NCBI GenBank assembly: GCA_038396625.1
Contig: CP121688.1
Location: 3,410,001 to 3,474,000, forward strand
Source of the DNA: G038396625 sp038396625
GTDB lineage: Bacteria; Bacillota; Clostridia; Peptostreptococcales; Thermotaleaceae
Length of the DNA stretch: 64,000 bases
Direction of reading: 5' to 3'
Shown: one piece after another, positions 53,819-62,890 of the stretch
Position numbering within the stretch: the stretch's first letter is position 1
How the letters are laid out: each line of letters opens with the position of its first letter
Program-made: the position numbers and the translations under genes
The notes under the pieces: generated by a model
Databases searched by the model: none
Told to the model about the DNA's origin: nothing
What the model saw: only the letters and a program-made list of their open reading frames with translations

Positions 53819-54485
53819 CTTTTTTCTCTCCTTTTTGTACAATTTTTCTTTCTAAAACAGTGATTCTCTTTCTTAGACATTCAAGTTCTTGCGCGATTGG
53901 ATCTGGTAAATGGACTTGGTCTAAATCAATATCAGGTTTGTGTACATTTCTTATTTTTACATTGTCCTTGATAACAATATGTCCGGGCACCCCTACAACT
54001 GTGCAGTTGGGAGGAACTTCTTTAAGCACAACAGACCCAGATCCTATTTTAGAATTTTCTCCTACTTTAAAGGGTCCCAATACTTTTGCACCACTACTAA
54101 TTACAACATTATCTTCTATTGTAGGGTGTCTCTTGCCCTTTTCCTTTCCAGTCCCCCCCAAAGTGGCTCCTTGATAAATCGTTACATCATTTCCTATTTC
54201 TGTGGTTTCTCCAATCACTACGCCCATGCCATGATCAATAAATAGCCGCTTTCCTATTTTCGCTCCAGGATGAATTTCAATCCCCGTAAAGAATCGACTT
54301 ATTTGTGATATCAGTCTGGCAGATACCATAAAACCTCTTTTATACAAAGCATGGGCTATTCTATGACTAATAATACTATGAATACATGGATAACATAAAA
54401 GTACCTCTATCCTGCTTTTTGCAGCCGGATCCCTCTCTAAAACTGCTTCTATATCCTCATTAATCTGTCTTATAAATTGTAACAT
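53805..54485 (-). CDS. cysE: Serine O-acetyltransferase
   Basis: 226 residues. An N-terminal helical domain is followed by left-handed beta-helix hexapeptide repeats including LFIDHGMGVVIGETTEIG (catalytic His) and TLGGTGKEKGKRHPTI. It makes O-acetylserine from serine and acetyl-CoA, the first step of cysteine synthesis. A C-terminal helical extension (about 195-226) is present. It is directly downstream of the cysteine T-box. Confidence 0.96.
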   Translation of the reverse strand: MLQFIRQINEDIEAVLERDPAAKSRIEVLLCYPCIHSIISHRIAHALYKRGFMVSARLISQISRFFTGIEIHPGAKIGKRLFIDHGMGVVIGETTEIGNDVTIYQGATLGGTGKEKGKRHPTIEDNVVISSGAKVLGPFKVGENSKIGSGSVVLKEVPPNCTVVGVPGHIVIKDNVKIRNVHKPDIDLDQVHLPDPIAQELECLRKRITVLERKIVQKGEKKDEVI

Positions 54486-54639
54486 ATTTCCTCCTCATTT
54501 CAATCTATTATTCCATATCTATGGAACATCCTATTCTCACTGTTGTATTTTTATACTTGTGTAAATCTTAGTTTTTCATTGGTTACTGGGGGGATTAGGT
54601 CGTTTTTCGTGAACAATTCTTTTTTTCTTGTCTATAAAA

Positions 54640-54870
54640 TAAAGAAACCCCCATCTCCATAAATACAGAGACGAAGGTTTTTCGCGGTTCCACTCTGCTT
54701 GAGATACCAATCCCCAGCTTTTTTAGCAGATAACGGTGCTTCCCGGTTGCGCCTACTATTTTTCAGGCAACTGCTCATAGGTGCATTTCAGTTTTAAAAA
54801 AACACGTAAGCTACTCTCAGCCTATGATAGCTTTTCTCTGTCAGTTTTTTAAAACCTACTCTCCTAATCC
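54640..54870 (-). ncRNA. T-box riboswitch, cysteine specific (UGC specifier)
   Basis: Antiterminator sequence AGAGTGGAACCGCG near 54686-54699. The specifier region AAA-TGC-ACCTATGAG places TGC (Cys) at 54783-54785. The terminator AACCTTCGTCTCT/GGAGATGGGGGTT with TCTTTATTTTAT lies at 54640-54680. It should raise cysE-cysS expression when tRNA-Cys is uncharged. Confidence 0.93.
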
Positions 54871-54876
54871 ATGCAT

Positions 54877-56361
54877 TTACTGATTCAACAAATGTTTCTT
54901 TACATATTCTATGCGTGATAGTATATTTTGTTTCCCTAATACTTTCATCATCAGCGGTAAATCTGGTCCATGTACTTCTCCTGTCAATACTACTCTTATA
55001 GGCATAAATAGATTTTTCCCTTTGTATCCTGTTTCTTTCTGGATAGTTTTAAATACATTTTTGCCAAAACTTTCATCCACCACTTCCGCTTCCGCTACTT
55101 TTTGGGCAAATACCTCTAAAAGATGGGGTAAGTGTTCTAGCTTCAATATTTCTTTTGCTTGTTCATCCTCAGGGTGTATTTCTGTTTTAAAGAAAATATC
55201 TACTTTATCTACGATTTCTCCTGCATAAGACAATCTATCTTGCAATACTTGTACCATATCTTTAAGCCATGCATATTTGTTCTTTGCATCTTCTTGTGTA
55301 ATATATCCATCCTCTACAAGATGAGGTATAGCAAGGGCTGTTATTCTTTCTACATCCGCTTCTTTCATATAGTGGGCATTGATCCAGTTTAGTTTATCCG
55401 TATCAAAAACCCCTCCACTTTTAGACACTCTTTCTAGCGAGAACTTTTCTATCAATTCTGTCATAGAGAAGATTTCTTGATTACCTTCAGGACTCCATCC
55501 TACTAAAGCTAAATAGTTGATCAATCCCTCTGGTAGATAACCCTTCTTTTTAAAATCTTCCGCCGCAACATCCCCTTGTCTTTTGCTGAGTTTCTTTCTA
55601 TCTTTATTTAAAATATTGGGTAAATGAACAAATTCTGGGGCTTTCCATCCAAAAGCTTCGTACATATATACATGTTTTGGTGTGGAAGGTACCCATTCTT
55701 CTCCACGGATTACATGGGTGATTCCCATTAAATGATCGTCTACCACAACAGCAAAATGATAGGTAGGATATCCATCAGTTTTAATTAGAACCTGGTCGTC
55801 AAGATCATTTGTATTGACAATCACATTTCCCCTGATCACATCATGAAATTGTATGTTATAATCCTTAGGTAGTTTTAATCTTACTACATAAGATTCTCCG
55901 TTGGCAATGCGCTTTTTAGCTTCTCCTATGGGAATATCTCTACATGCTCCATCATACTTTGCTGTTTCTTTGTTCTCTTTTTGCTTTTCTCTTACTGCAT
56001 CTAATCTCTCTTTAGAACAAAAGCAGTAGTAAGCATGACCGTTTTCAATAAATTCTTCAATATATTTTTGATAAATTTCTAATCGTTCAGACTGTATATA
56101 GGGACCATATCCCCCTTTTTGAACCAATTTTCCATCTTCTAACATGACGCCTTCATCATGTTCAACACCAGCCCACTTCAGTGCTTCAATCATATTTTCA
56201 ATAGCACCTTCAACATACCTCGTTTGGTCTGTATCTTCTACTCTTAAAATATATTTGCCACCTTGCTGCTTTGCAAACAAATCATTATACAAGGCAGTTC
56301 GTAAACTTCCTATATGTACAAACCCAGTAGGACTTGGTGCAAATCGAACCCGTACTGTCAT
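54877..56361 (-). CDS. gltX: Glutamyl-tRNA synthetase
   Basis: 494 residues from ATG 56361 (TTAGGAGG upstream); the frame to 56436 is an extension with no family similarity. HIGH motif RFAPSPTGFVHIGSLRTALYN; KMSKS motif KLSKRQGD. Because a GlnRS is encoded nearby, this enzyme is likely to be the discriminating form that charges only tRNA-Glu; that is inference. The cysteine T-box follows within seven bases. Confidence 0.97.
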   Translation of the reverse strand: MTVRVRFAPSPTGFVHIGSLRTALYNDLFAKQQGGKYILRVEDTDQTRYVEGAIENMIEALKWAGVEHDEGVMLEDGKLVQKGGYGPYIQSERLEIYQKYIEEFIENGHAYYCFCSKERLDAVREKQKENKETAKYDGACRDIPIGEAKKRIANGESYVVRLKLPKDYNIQFHDVIRGNVIVNTNDLDDQVLIKTDGYPTYHFAVVVDDHLMGITHVIRGEEWVPSTPKHVYMYEAFGWKAPEFVHLPNILNKDRKKLSKRQGDVAAEDFKKKGYLPEGLINYLALVGWSPEGNQEIFSMTELIEKFSLERVSKSGGVFDTDKLNWINAHYMKEADVERITALAIPHLVEDGYITQEDAKNKYAWLKDMVQVLQDRLSYAGEIVDKVDIFFKTEIHPEDEQAKEILKLEHLPHLLEVFAQKVAEAEVVDESFGKNVFKTIQKETGYKGKNLFMPIRVVLTGEVHGPDLPLMMKVLGKQNILSRIEYVKKHLLNQ

Positions 56362-56395
56362 ATTGCTATGCCTCCTAATTATAGAATTATTTTTT

Positions 56396-56424
56396 AGTTT
56401 ATTATATCTAAATCCTTCAGTCAA
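56396..56424 (-). promoter_or_regulatory. Candidate promoter of gltX
   Basis: TTGACT (56419-56424), 17 bases, TAAACT (56396-56401) on the minus strand, 35 bases before the start codon. Confidence 0.5.
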
Positions 56425-56629
56425 GATGTTACACATGTCATTTTACAAAAGATTGCAAACTCGTCCCTACAAACTATCCTGCAGGAAACGACTTATAATC
56501 GTTCTACAGCGGTGCCCTATTCATGCAAAATCTTTTATACAGATTATATCGAAAAAAATTATTGGAATCAATGCATTTGAGATTATATGTTATTTTATCC
56601 TCTCTTTCCTTTATATATGCTTTGAGGAT

Positions 56630-56673
56630 TATTGAAAAGAAACACTCTCCCACAAGCTATGATTGGGAGAGTG
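56630..56673 (-). terminator. Terminator after proS
   Basis: Perfect 10-base stem CACTCTCCCA (56643-56652) and TGGGAGAGTG (56664-56673), then TTTCTTTTC on the minus strand. It separates proS from gltX. Confidence 0.85.
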
Positions 56674-56690
56674 GCAAGTAGATTTTGTAG

Positions 56691-58409
56691 CTATTTTATA
56701 CCCTCTTGCTTCAGCAGTTTTAGTACATTCGAAAGGGCTTGATTATACGTTAATTCTTCTTTGGTTTCTTGGTTTCTTAGTTTGTATTCTACAATTCCTT
56801 CAGCAGCTTTTTTCCCCACTGTAATTCTTATTGGAATACCAATGAGATCTGCATCTTTAAATTTCACACCAGCTCTTTCAGGTCTGTCATCAAGCAACAC
56901 TTCTATACGGGCATCTGTCAATTCTTTGTATAATCTTTCACCCAAATGCATCTGCTCTTCATTTTTTACATTGACAACAGAAATGATTACATGATAAGGT
57001 GCTACACTTAATGGCCATATGATTCCATTTTCATCATGATGCTGTTCTATAATCGCTGCCATTGTTCTTGAAATACCAATTCCATAACATCCCATGACCA
57101 TCGGTTTTTCTTCTACGTTTTCATCCATATATGTGGCACTCATGGCTTCACTGTACTTTGTTCCTAACTTGAATACCTGCCCCACTTCAATGCCCCGTGC
57201 TAGTTTCACAGCTTCCTTACATTGAGGACATGAATCTCCTTCCCCAATGAGCTTTAAGTCCGTCACAATATCTCCTTTAAAATCTCGTCCATAATTTACA
57301 TTTTCAATATGATAATCTGTTTTATTAGCACCTACAACCATATTCTTTAATGCAGGTACTTCTGTATCTACAATTATCGTTATATTCTTTAATCCCACAG
57401 GACCTGCAAACCCAACAGCGGCACCTGTATAATTATAGATATCCTCCGGAGTTGCAAAAGCCAACTCATGTTCTGGAATCTTCAAAGCATTAACTAATTT
57501 GGTTTCATTTAATTCTCGATCTCCCCTCAGTACTGCAGCAACCAATTTATCTTTTGCTCTAAATAGGAGAGTTTTTAATAATTTATGCCCTGGTTTATTT
57601 ACAAATGCTATTAGTTCTTCAATGGTTTTTGCATTAGGAGTATAAATTTCTTTCATCTCCTGTTCTTCTGTATCTTGGGGAGGAATATGATCTAGACATG
57701 TTGCTCTTTCTGTCGTTGCTGCAAAGTCACAATGTTCACAATAAGCAATTACACCTTCTCCAAATTCAGATAAGGCAGTAAATTCGTGTGAAGCACTTCC
57801 ACCCATTGCTCCTGTATCTGCTTCTACAGGTCTAAAATTTAAACCACATCTCGTAAATACGCGGCTATAAACATCATACATTTCCCAATAGCTTTTATCC
57901 AATCCTTCCCAGTCTCTATCAAAAGAATAGGCATCCTTCATAATAAATTCTCGAGATCTCATCAGTCCAAATCTTGGTCTTTTTTCATCTCTATACTTTG
58001 TTTGAATCTGATAAATATTTAAAGGCAATTCTTTATAAGATTTCACTTCATTTCTTACAATATCTGTAAACACCTCTTCGTGAGTAGGTCCTAGACAAAA
58101 TTCTCTCTCATTCCTGTCCTGCAGCCGGAACATCTCAGGCCCAAAATCATACCATCTTCCAGATTCTTTCCACAGTTCTGCTGGCTGAACAGCCGACATT
58201 AAGAGTTCTTGAGCACCTTTAGCATCCATTTCCTCTCTTACAATTTGTTCGATTTTTCGAATAACCCTATATCCTAAGGGCATAAAACCATATACGCCAG
58301 AAACTAATTTTTTTATCATGCCCGCTCTAAGTAGAAGTTTGTGGCTAGGGATTTCAGCATCATTAGGAACTTCTCTTAAAGTGTGAAGGTACATCTTTGA
58401 CATTTTCAT
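56691..58409 (-). CDS. proS: Prolyl-tRNA synthetase, bacterial type
   Basis: 572 residues. Class II motifs: MPLGYRVIRKIEQIVREEM (motif 1), RDEKRPRFGLMRSREFIMKD (motif 2) and GIGISRTMAAIIEQ (motif 3). An inserted editing domain of YbaK type lies at about 225-390, as in bacterial ProS. ATG at 58409 has AAGGAG nine bases upstream. It is under a proline T-box. Confidence 0.96.
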   Translation of the reverse strand: MKMSKMYLHTLREVPNDAEIPSHKLLLRAGMIKKLVSGVYGFMPLGYRVIRKIEQIVREEMDAKGAQELLMSAVQPAELWKESGRWYDFGPEMFRLQDRNEREFCLGPTHEEVFTDIVRNEVKSYKELPLNIYQIQTKYRDEKRPRFGLMRSREFIMKDAYSFDRDWEGLDKSYWEMYDVYSRVFTRCGLNFRPVEADTGAMGGSASHEFTALSEFGEGVIAYCEHCDFAATTERATCLDHIPPQDTEEQEMKEIYTPNAKTIEELIAFVNKPGHKLLKTLLFRAKDKLVAAVLRGDRELNETKLVNALKIPEHELAFATPEDIYNYTGAAVGFAGPVGLKNITIIVDTEVPALKNMVVGANKTDYHIENVNYGRDFKGDIVTDLKLIGEGDSCPQCKEAVKLARGIEVGQVFKLGTKYSEAMSATYMDENVEEKPMVMGCYGIGISRTMAAIIEQHHDENGIIWPLSVAPYHVIISVVNVKNEEQMHLGERLYKELTDARIEVLLDDRPERAGVKFKDADLIGIPIRITVGKKAAEGIVEYKLRNQETKEELTYNQALSNVLKLLKQEGIK

Positions 58410-58433
58410 GATCATTCTCTCCTTTCCATCCAT

Positions 58434-58693
58434 TAAAAAAACCTTCCATCTCTTTATACAATAGAGACGAAAGGTTAATATTCCGCGGTACCACTCTAAT
58501 TAATCCCATTGAGGAATTCTCTTTATCTGAATATAACGGTTCAGTACCGTAAGAACCTACTCTGATTCAGTCCCAAGCTCCAGGGGTGGTTCAAAAAGCC
58601 ATCTCATACAGAATCTCTCAGCCTAAGAATTCTGCTCTCTGAAAGGATTTTCTCTTCTACTATTCCCTTTCCCAGCCTATTTCCTATAAACTT
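58434..58693 (-). ncRNA. T-box riboswitch, proline specific (CCA specifier)
   Basis: Antiterminator sequence AGAGTGGTACCGCGG at about 58483-58497. The specifier loop GAA-CCA-CCCCTGGAG places CCA (Pro) at 58587-58589. The terminator AACCTTTCGTCTCT/AGAGATGGAAGGTT with TTTTTTT lies at about 58434-58477. It controls proS. Confidence 0.92.
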
Positions 58694-58699
58694 AAATAC

Positions 58700-58728
58700 A
58701 TATTAACCAATTCAAACTTATTTGTCAA
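58700..58728 (-). promoter_or_regulatory. Promoter of the proline T-box/proS unit
   Basis: TTGACA (58723-58728), 17 bases, TAATAT (58700-58705) on the minus strand; the -35 overlaps the last codons of ispF. Confidence 0.8.
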
Positions 58729-59236
58729 CGGGTAATTGTTTTTTATCAGACGCCCTCACTCCATCTAGTTTTACAATGCTAGCAATCGCCTGTGCAGCAA
58801 TACCTTCTCCCGTCCCTGTAAATCCTAATCCTTCTGTGGTAGTTGCCTTTACATTGATTTGTTTCGTTGCAACTCCTAATACCGACGCAATATTTTCTCT
58901 CATTTTAGTGATTTGAGGCGCCATTTTAGGTTTTTGCGCAATGATGGTCGCATCAATATTATTTACGCTATATCCTTCATCTATCAGCAGATTTTTCACC
59001 TCTGATAATAGTGTCAAACTAGATATTCCTTTAAATCTTTCATCCGTGTCCGGAAAGTGCTTTCCAATATCCCCCAAGGCTGCCGCCCCAAGCAAGGCAT
59101 CTTTTATAGCATGCAATAATACATCGGCATCAGAATGACCTAACAATCCTTTTTCATAAGGAATTTCCACCCCACCTATAATTAATTTGCGACCTTCTAC
59201 TAGTCTATGTACATCATACCCTATTCCAACACGCAT
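58718..59236 (-). CDS. ispF: 2-C-methyl-D-erythritol 2,4-cyclodiphosphate synthase
   Basis: 172 residues. The metal-binding GYDVHRL, LGHSDADVLLHAI and the C-terminal ATTTEGLGFTGTGEGIAAQA are the IspF motifs. It converts the CDP-methylerythritol phosphate product to the cyclodiphosphate in the non-mevalonate isoprenoid pathway. It ends with about ten residues beyond the usual end. It follows ispD. Confidence 0.97.
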   Translation of the reverse strand: MRVGIGYDVHRLVEGRKLIIGGVEIPYEKGLLGHSDADVLLHAIKDALLGAAALGDIGKHFPDTDERFKGISSLTLLSEVKNLLIDEGYSVNNIDATIIAQKPKMAPQITKMRENIASVLGVATKQINVKATTTEGLGFTGTGEGIAAQAIASIVKLDGVRASDKKQLPVDK

Positions 59237-59255
59237 TTTATCCTCTCCTTTATTT

Positions 59256-59378
59256 TATTGCAAGACACCCACATCCATAAATAGGCGCTTATGCTTCTTT
59301 AAGTGGGATCGCCTCTCTGCCAACGCCACCACCACTTCGCTCTTACTGAAAAAATTTATTCCCCCACGCTCTTTTACT
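59256..59378 (-). other. Open, GC-richer spacer between ispD and ispF
   Basis: The minus-strand frame from just after the ispD stop to the TAA before ispF is open for about 44 codons without a good start. Its base use is richer in G and C than nearby gaps. AGGCG/CGCCT and CTTA/TAAG inverted repeats, and CCCAC/GTGGG, could fold into an RNA structure. A gene remnant, a small peptide or a leader of ispF are possible. Confidence 0.4.
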
Positions 59379-60080
59379 TTACTGTTGATGTCTCAAAATT
59401 ATCTCACCAATGTAAAGATCTTCAGGTGTTGTTATTTTAATATTATCATAATTACCCATAATCATATAAACTTCTTGCTTGATTTTTTCTATCAAAACAG
59501 TGTCATCTGTGCCTAAATATCCTTCTTCTCTCGCCTTTTCATGAGCCTTTAACAAAAGTTTATATTCAAAAACTTGTGGCGTTTGTATCGCCCATAATGT
59601 TTTTCTATCTGGTGTATGTAAAATCTGTTTTTTTTCATTTACTACTTTAATCGTATCTTTCACAGGAACCCCTACACCAACAGCCTTATGTGTTATGGCT
59701 GCGTCCACACTGTACACAATGTTTTTTTCTCTTACAAAGGGTCTTGCCCCATCATGAATGACCACGATATCACATGCTGATTTGACACTTTTAAGTCCAT
59801 TATATATGGATTCCTGTCTTTCCTTACCTCCTTGTACAACTTTGGATACTTTCTTAAACCCATAGGCAGTAATGATATTCTCTTCACAATACCTTTTCTC
59901 CTCTGGATGTACCACAACAATAATCTCATCCACAATCTCACACATTTCAAATTTTGAGATTGTATGCACCAGTACAGGTTTATCTAAAAGTATCAAATAC
60001 TGTTTGTTTACAGGAGCACCCATTCTTTTTCCTTGACCTGCAGCAGCAATAATCACTGAAACAAACTTTCCATTTCGCAT
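59379..60080 (-). CDS. ispD: 2-C-methyl-D-erythritol 4-phosphate cytidylyltransferase
   Basis: 233 residues. N-terminal nucleotidyltransferase motif IAAAGQGKRMGAPVNKQYL; DIVVIHDGARPFV and TDDTVLIEK are also typical. It activates MEP with CTP for isoprenoid synthesis. Located between yacL and ispF, the standard order in Firmicutes. Confidence 0.97.
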   Translation of the reverse strand: MRNGKFVSVIIAAAGQGKRMGAPVNKQYLILLDKPVLVHTISKFEMCEIVDEIIVVVHPEEKRYCEENIITAYGFKKVSKVVQGGKERQESIYNGLKSVKSACDIVVIHDGARPFVREKNIVYSVDAAITHKAVGVGVPVKDTIKVVNEKKQILHTPDRKTLWAIQTPQVFEYKLLLKAHEKAREEGYLGTDDTVLIEKIKQEVYMIMGNYDNIKITTPEDLYIGEIILRHQQ

Positions 60081-60101
60081 TTTTTCTCCCCCATTGCATT
60101 T

Positions 60102-60137
60102 TCATGTATAAAGCCCAGCATTTGCTGGGCTTTATAC
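60102..60137. terminator. Bidirectional terminator between yacL and ispD
   Basis: 17-base stem ATGTATAAAGCCCAGCA (60102-60118) with its exact reverse complement at 60121-60137 and A/T-rich flanks. It ends the yacL transcript. Confidence 0.8.
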
Positions 60138-60150
60138 ATATTTTATATTA

Positions 60151-61272
60151 TTATGCCGTTTTATCCACTAACGATTTAGGTTTTGCAAAGATCATCCTAC
60201 CAGCAGCTGTTTGAAGTACACTCGTAACCAATACACCCATTGTTTCACCAATATGTTTTCTACCACCTTCTACAACAATCATGGTACCATCATCCAAATA
60301 AGCGACCCCTTGTCCCGATTCCTTACCTTCTTTAATTACCTGTACCACCATTTCTTCTCCTGGTAACACCACAGGCTTTACTGCATTGGCAAGCTCATTA
60401 ATATTCAAAACAGGTACACCTTGTAATTCTGCCACTTTATTTAAATTATAATCATTTGTAACCACTTTTCCACCCATTAACTGAGCCAGTTTTAACAGCT
60501 TAATATCTACCTCAGCTACTTCGTCAAAATCCTTATCTGTGATTTGCACTTCTACTTGAAGTTCTTTTTGTATGCGATTTAAAATGTCTAAACCTCTTCT
60601 TCCCCTATTTCGTTTCAGACTATCAGAAGAATCTGCAATATGTCTTAATTCTTCAAGCACAAATTCAGGAATTACAATGGGCCCTTCCACGAATCCTGTT
60701 TTTGTAATATCTGCAATCCTTCCATCTATAATCACACTGGTGTCTAATATTTTGGGTTGGGAACTATTCAGTGTTTTCCCAACATTCTTATCTTTAGAAG
60801 ATGTATTCTTTTTCAAAAGTGCAGCTAAGTTTCCTAGGTCATCTCTTTTTTTCGTAGCAATGCTAACACCTAAATATCCTAAGAAAATATACAACATTAC
60901 CGATAAAATGGTCCCAACAAACAATATAGGAATGCCCATTAATAATTGGCTAATCAAATAAGCAATCATAAGTCCAATAATAAGACCAATTGCTCCAATC
61001 ACCATATCTGTCGTTGGTATCTTTTGAAGTTCTCCCTCTATCCAATTTGCTGAGCTCAAACCTTTATCCATCAACCAAGGCGTAATAATAAAAAATATAA
61101 GTCCACCAGCAACTGCACCTATACCGCCAATAACCAACGTCATAATTGGCGTTATATTTGGTATATCTACAAATTGCTGTATTGTAGCTAATTTCATCAA
61201 CAGCATGGTCACTGCATATCCTGCTGAAGCTCCTGCTAGTGTTAAAGCCCCTTTAATAATTTTATTAAACAA
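60151..61272 (-). CDS. PIN-TRAM domain membrane protein, YacL family (TTG start)
   Basis: 373 residues. Four N-terminal membrane helices (to about residue 145) precede a PIN nuclease domain with conserved acids in LDTSVIIDGRI, PEFVLEELRHIAD, KLLKLAQ and VTNDYNL, then a TRAM domain near the C-terminus. An RNA-cleaving or RNA-binding role is suggested but unproven. TTG at 61272 is eight bases after AGGAGG; GTG at 61281 abuts that site. It lies after carD. Confidence 0.88.
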   Translation of the reverse strand: MFNKIIKGALTLAGASAGYAVTMLLMKLATIQQFVDIPNITPIMTLVIGGIGAVAGGLIFFIITPWLMDKGLSSANWIEGELQKIPTTDMVIGAIGLIIGLMIAYLISQLLMGIPILFVGTILSVMLYIFLGYLGVSIATKKRDDLGNLAALLKKNTSSKDKNVGKTLNSSQPKILDTSVIIDGRIADITKTGFVEGPIVIPEFVLEELRHIADSSDSLKRNRGRRGLDILNRIQKELQVEVQITDKDFDEVAEVDIKLLKLAQLMGGKVVTNDYNLNKVAELQGVPVLNINELANAVKPVVLPGEEMVVQVIKEGKESGQGVAYLDDGTMIVVEGGRKHIGETMGVLVTSVLQTAAGRMIFAKPKSLVDKTA

Positions 61273-61495
61273 TACATTCACCTCCTACCTTTAAAGTATA
61301 ACCATACTACTTCCATTTTATAACTAAATAGCATAATCTTTCAATAGTCTTTGCATTTTTTGGTAATAATGTCTTAGTAATCATAAAAATTTATGTCTAT
61401 TTATTGCTATTGATGGACGGTCCACAAAATTTCCACTAGTATATTTTCTACTTTTCCAATATATACCCCTATTTTTATAAAAATTTCCTTAACAT

Positions 61496-61529
61496 TGACA
61501 AAAAGTGAAGCGTCAGCATGACGCTTCAC
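61496..61529 (-). terminator. Terminator after carD
   Basis: Stem GTGAAGCGTCA (61505-61515) with TGACGCTTCAC (61519-61529), then TTTTTG on the minus strand. Confidence 0.85.
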
Positions 61530-61545
61530 ATACATTTGATATCTT

Positions 61546-62022
61546 TTATTGAACTGCTTTATCAATCAGATCCTCTGCAGTTTTTTCTTCCATACATCCA
61601 ACCAATACCAACTCACTTATAAGAATTTGCTTTGCATTGGCCAGCATTTTTCTTTCTCCTGTGGATAAACCTTTTTCCTTGTCTCTAATCATTAAATTCC
61701 TAACAACGCCTGCTACCTCATAAATGTCTCCACTTTTGATTTTATCCATGTTTGCCCTGTACCTTCTATTCCAGTTTTTAGGCATTTTCGATATATCATC
61801 ATGCAACACAGCGATTACCTGCTCTACTTCATTTGAGGATATGATTTCTCTTAGTCCAATATCTTCCACACTATCAAGGGGTATCATCACCTTCATATCT
61901 CCTAATGGCATCTTCATAATATAATACTTGCGCTTTTTACCAAGAATCTCTTTCTCTTCAATCGCTTCTATTATTCCCGCTCCATGCATAGGGTAGACCA
62001 CTTTATCACCGATATTAAACAT
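61546..62022 (-). CDS. carD: CarD/CdnL family transcription regulator
   Basis: 158 residues. The N-terminal RNA-polymerase-interacting domain opens FNIGDKVVYPMHGAGIIEAIEEKEILGKKR. The C-terminal helical DNA-binding domain ends with LISELVLVGCMEEKTAEDLID. CarD-type proteins stabilise open complexes and modulate rRNA and other promoters. ATG at 62022 follows TAGGAGG. It has two strong tandem promoters. Confidence 0.95.
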   Translation of the reverse strand: MFNIGDKVVYPMHGAGIIEAIEEKEILGKKRKYYIMKMPLGDMKVMIPLDSVEDIGLREIISSNEVEQVIAVLHDDISKMPKNWNRRYRANMDKIKSGDIYEVAGVVRNLMIRDKEKGLSTGERKMLANAKQILISELVLVGCMEEKTAEDLIDKAVQ

Positions 62023-62058
62023 CAAGAAAACCTCCTAGAATATACATTGCCTATATTC

Positions 62059-62087
62059 AGTATACAAGAGAACTACGCTTTTGTCAA
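62059..62087 (-). promoter_or_regulatory. carD promoter P1
   Basis: TTGACA (62082-62087), 17 bases, TATACT (62059-62064) on the minus strand, 37 bases before the carD start. Confidence 0.85.
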
Positions 62088-62097
62088 GAAAATCTAT

Positions 62098-62126
62098 ATT
62101 TTATCATATGAAATTACCCTTGTCAA
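62098..62126 (-). promoter_or_regulatory. carD promoter P2
   Basis: TTGACA (62121-62126), 17 bases, TAAAAT (62098-62103) on the minus strand, 39 bases upstream of P1. Confidence 0.8.
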
Positions 62127-62413
62127 CTAAGTTTTGTATTCGTTGAAAATTCTTTTAGCCAATTTTTCTCAAGAGGAGATTCTTCTCAAATTTCGTATAC
62201 AGGCTTTTATTTTATCTCATGATATGCTAGAATAAACTTGGATTCTATCGTTAAGGACAATCCATCTAATCAATATTAATCTATAATATAAATATAAACC
62301 TTTTATTGAAGTGCCTTTGCTATAGAGATAAAATATGCATCTTTTCAATAGCATTTTATGTATCTTTTTGTTTTCTATCTACAAAATTTATGATCTCGAG
62401 GTGAATAAAGAAA
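62127..62413. other. Divergent intergenic stretch before the plus-strand gene
   Basis: No other gene seen. A TAGAAT (plus 62228-62233) could be a -10 element for the downstream plus-strand gene but lacks a good -35. A weak inverted repeat (GAGGAGATTCTTCTC) lies near 62172-62188. Confidence 0.35.
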
Positions 62414-62809
62414 ATGGAAGATTTTACAATCGATAAATTTCAAAAAAGTGTATCTGAGGTACTAATCCGACATAAAAGCCTTCTTGATACTGTATCTAAG
62501 TATCAAGAAAGCTGCGCTAGAGTAAATAGAGCCATTATAAAAGCGGCTACAAACTGTGGTTGTATTCGTATAGATGCAGGAAAACAAAATATTCCCGATA
62601 ATATCTCTTATGAAGAATTGAATACATTTATGGATAACCATGTTACTGGAGAACTGTGCGACATCTGCAAGGATAAAATTGAAGAAGAAATAGGAAACCA
62701 CTTGTTTTATTTATCTGCCATTTGCAATACCCTCCAATTAAACCTTGATTCTATTTTAGTCAAACAATATAAACATATTCAAACTCTTGGGAAATACAGT
62801 TTATATTAA
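62414..62809 (+). CDS. Conserved clostridial protein of unknown function with CxC and CxxC
   Basis: 131 residues, mostly helical. Cysteines in NCGC (about residue 48) and LCDIC (about 90) could form a metal or redox site. Other visible features: LLDTVSKYQESCARVNRAIIKA near the N-terminus and EEIGNHLFYLSAICNTL, a segment reminiscent of MazG-like helices. I do not recognise a functional family. It is convergent with disA and has a terminator. GAGGTG lies before the ATG at rather long spacing. Confidence 0.75.
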   Translation: MEDFTIDKFQKSVSEVLIRHKSLLDTVSKYQESCARVNRAIIKAATNCGCIRIDAGKQNIPDNISYEELNTFMDNHVTGELCDICKDKIEEEIGNHLFYLSAICNTLQLNLDSILVKQYKHIQTLGKYSLY

Positions 62810-62890
62810 TCGATCATAGCTTATCTATACCTTTTGAGACCCTGATAACATTTCCTGTGCGTTTTTACATTTATCAATCTTAGCAATAAA

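Noticed and set aside
59187..59516. 109-codon plus-strand frame across the ispD-ispF gap
   Set aside because: Antisense to the ends of ispD and ispF; no start signals.
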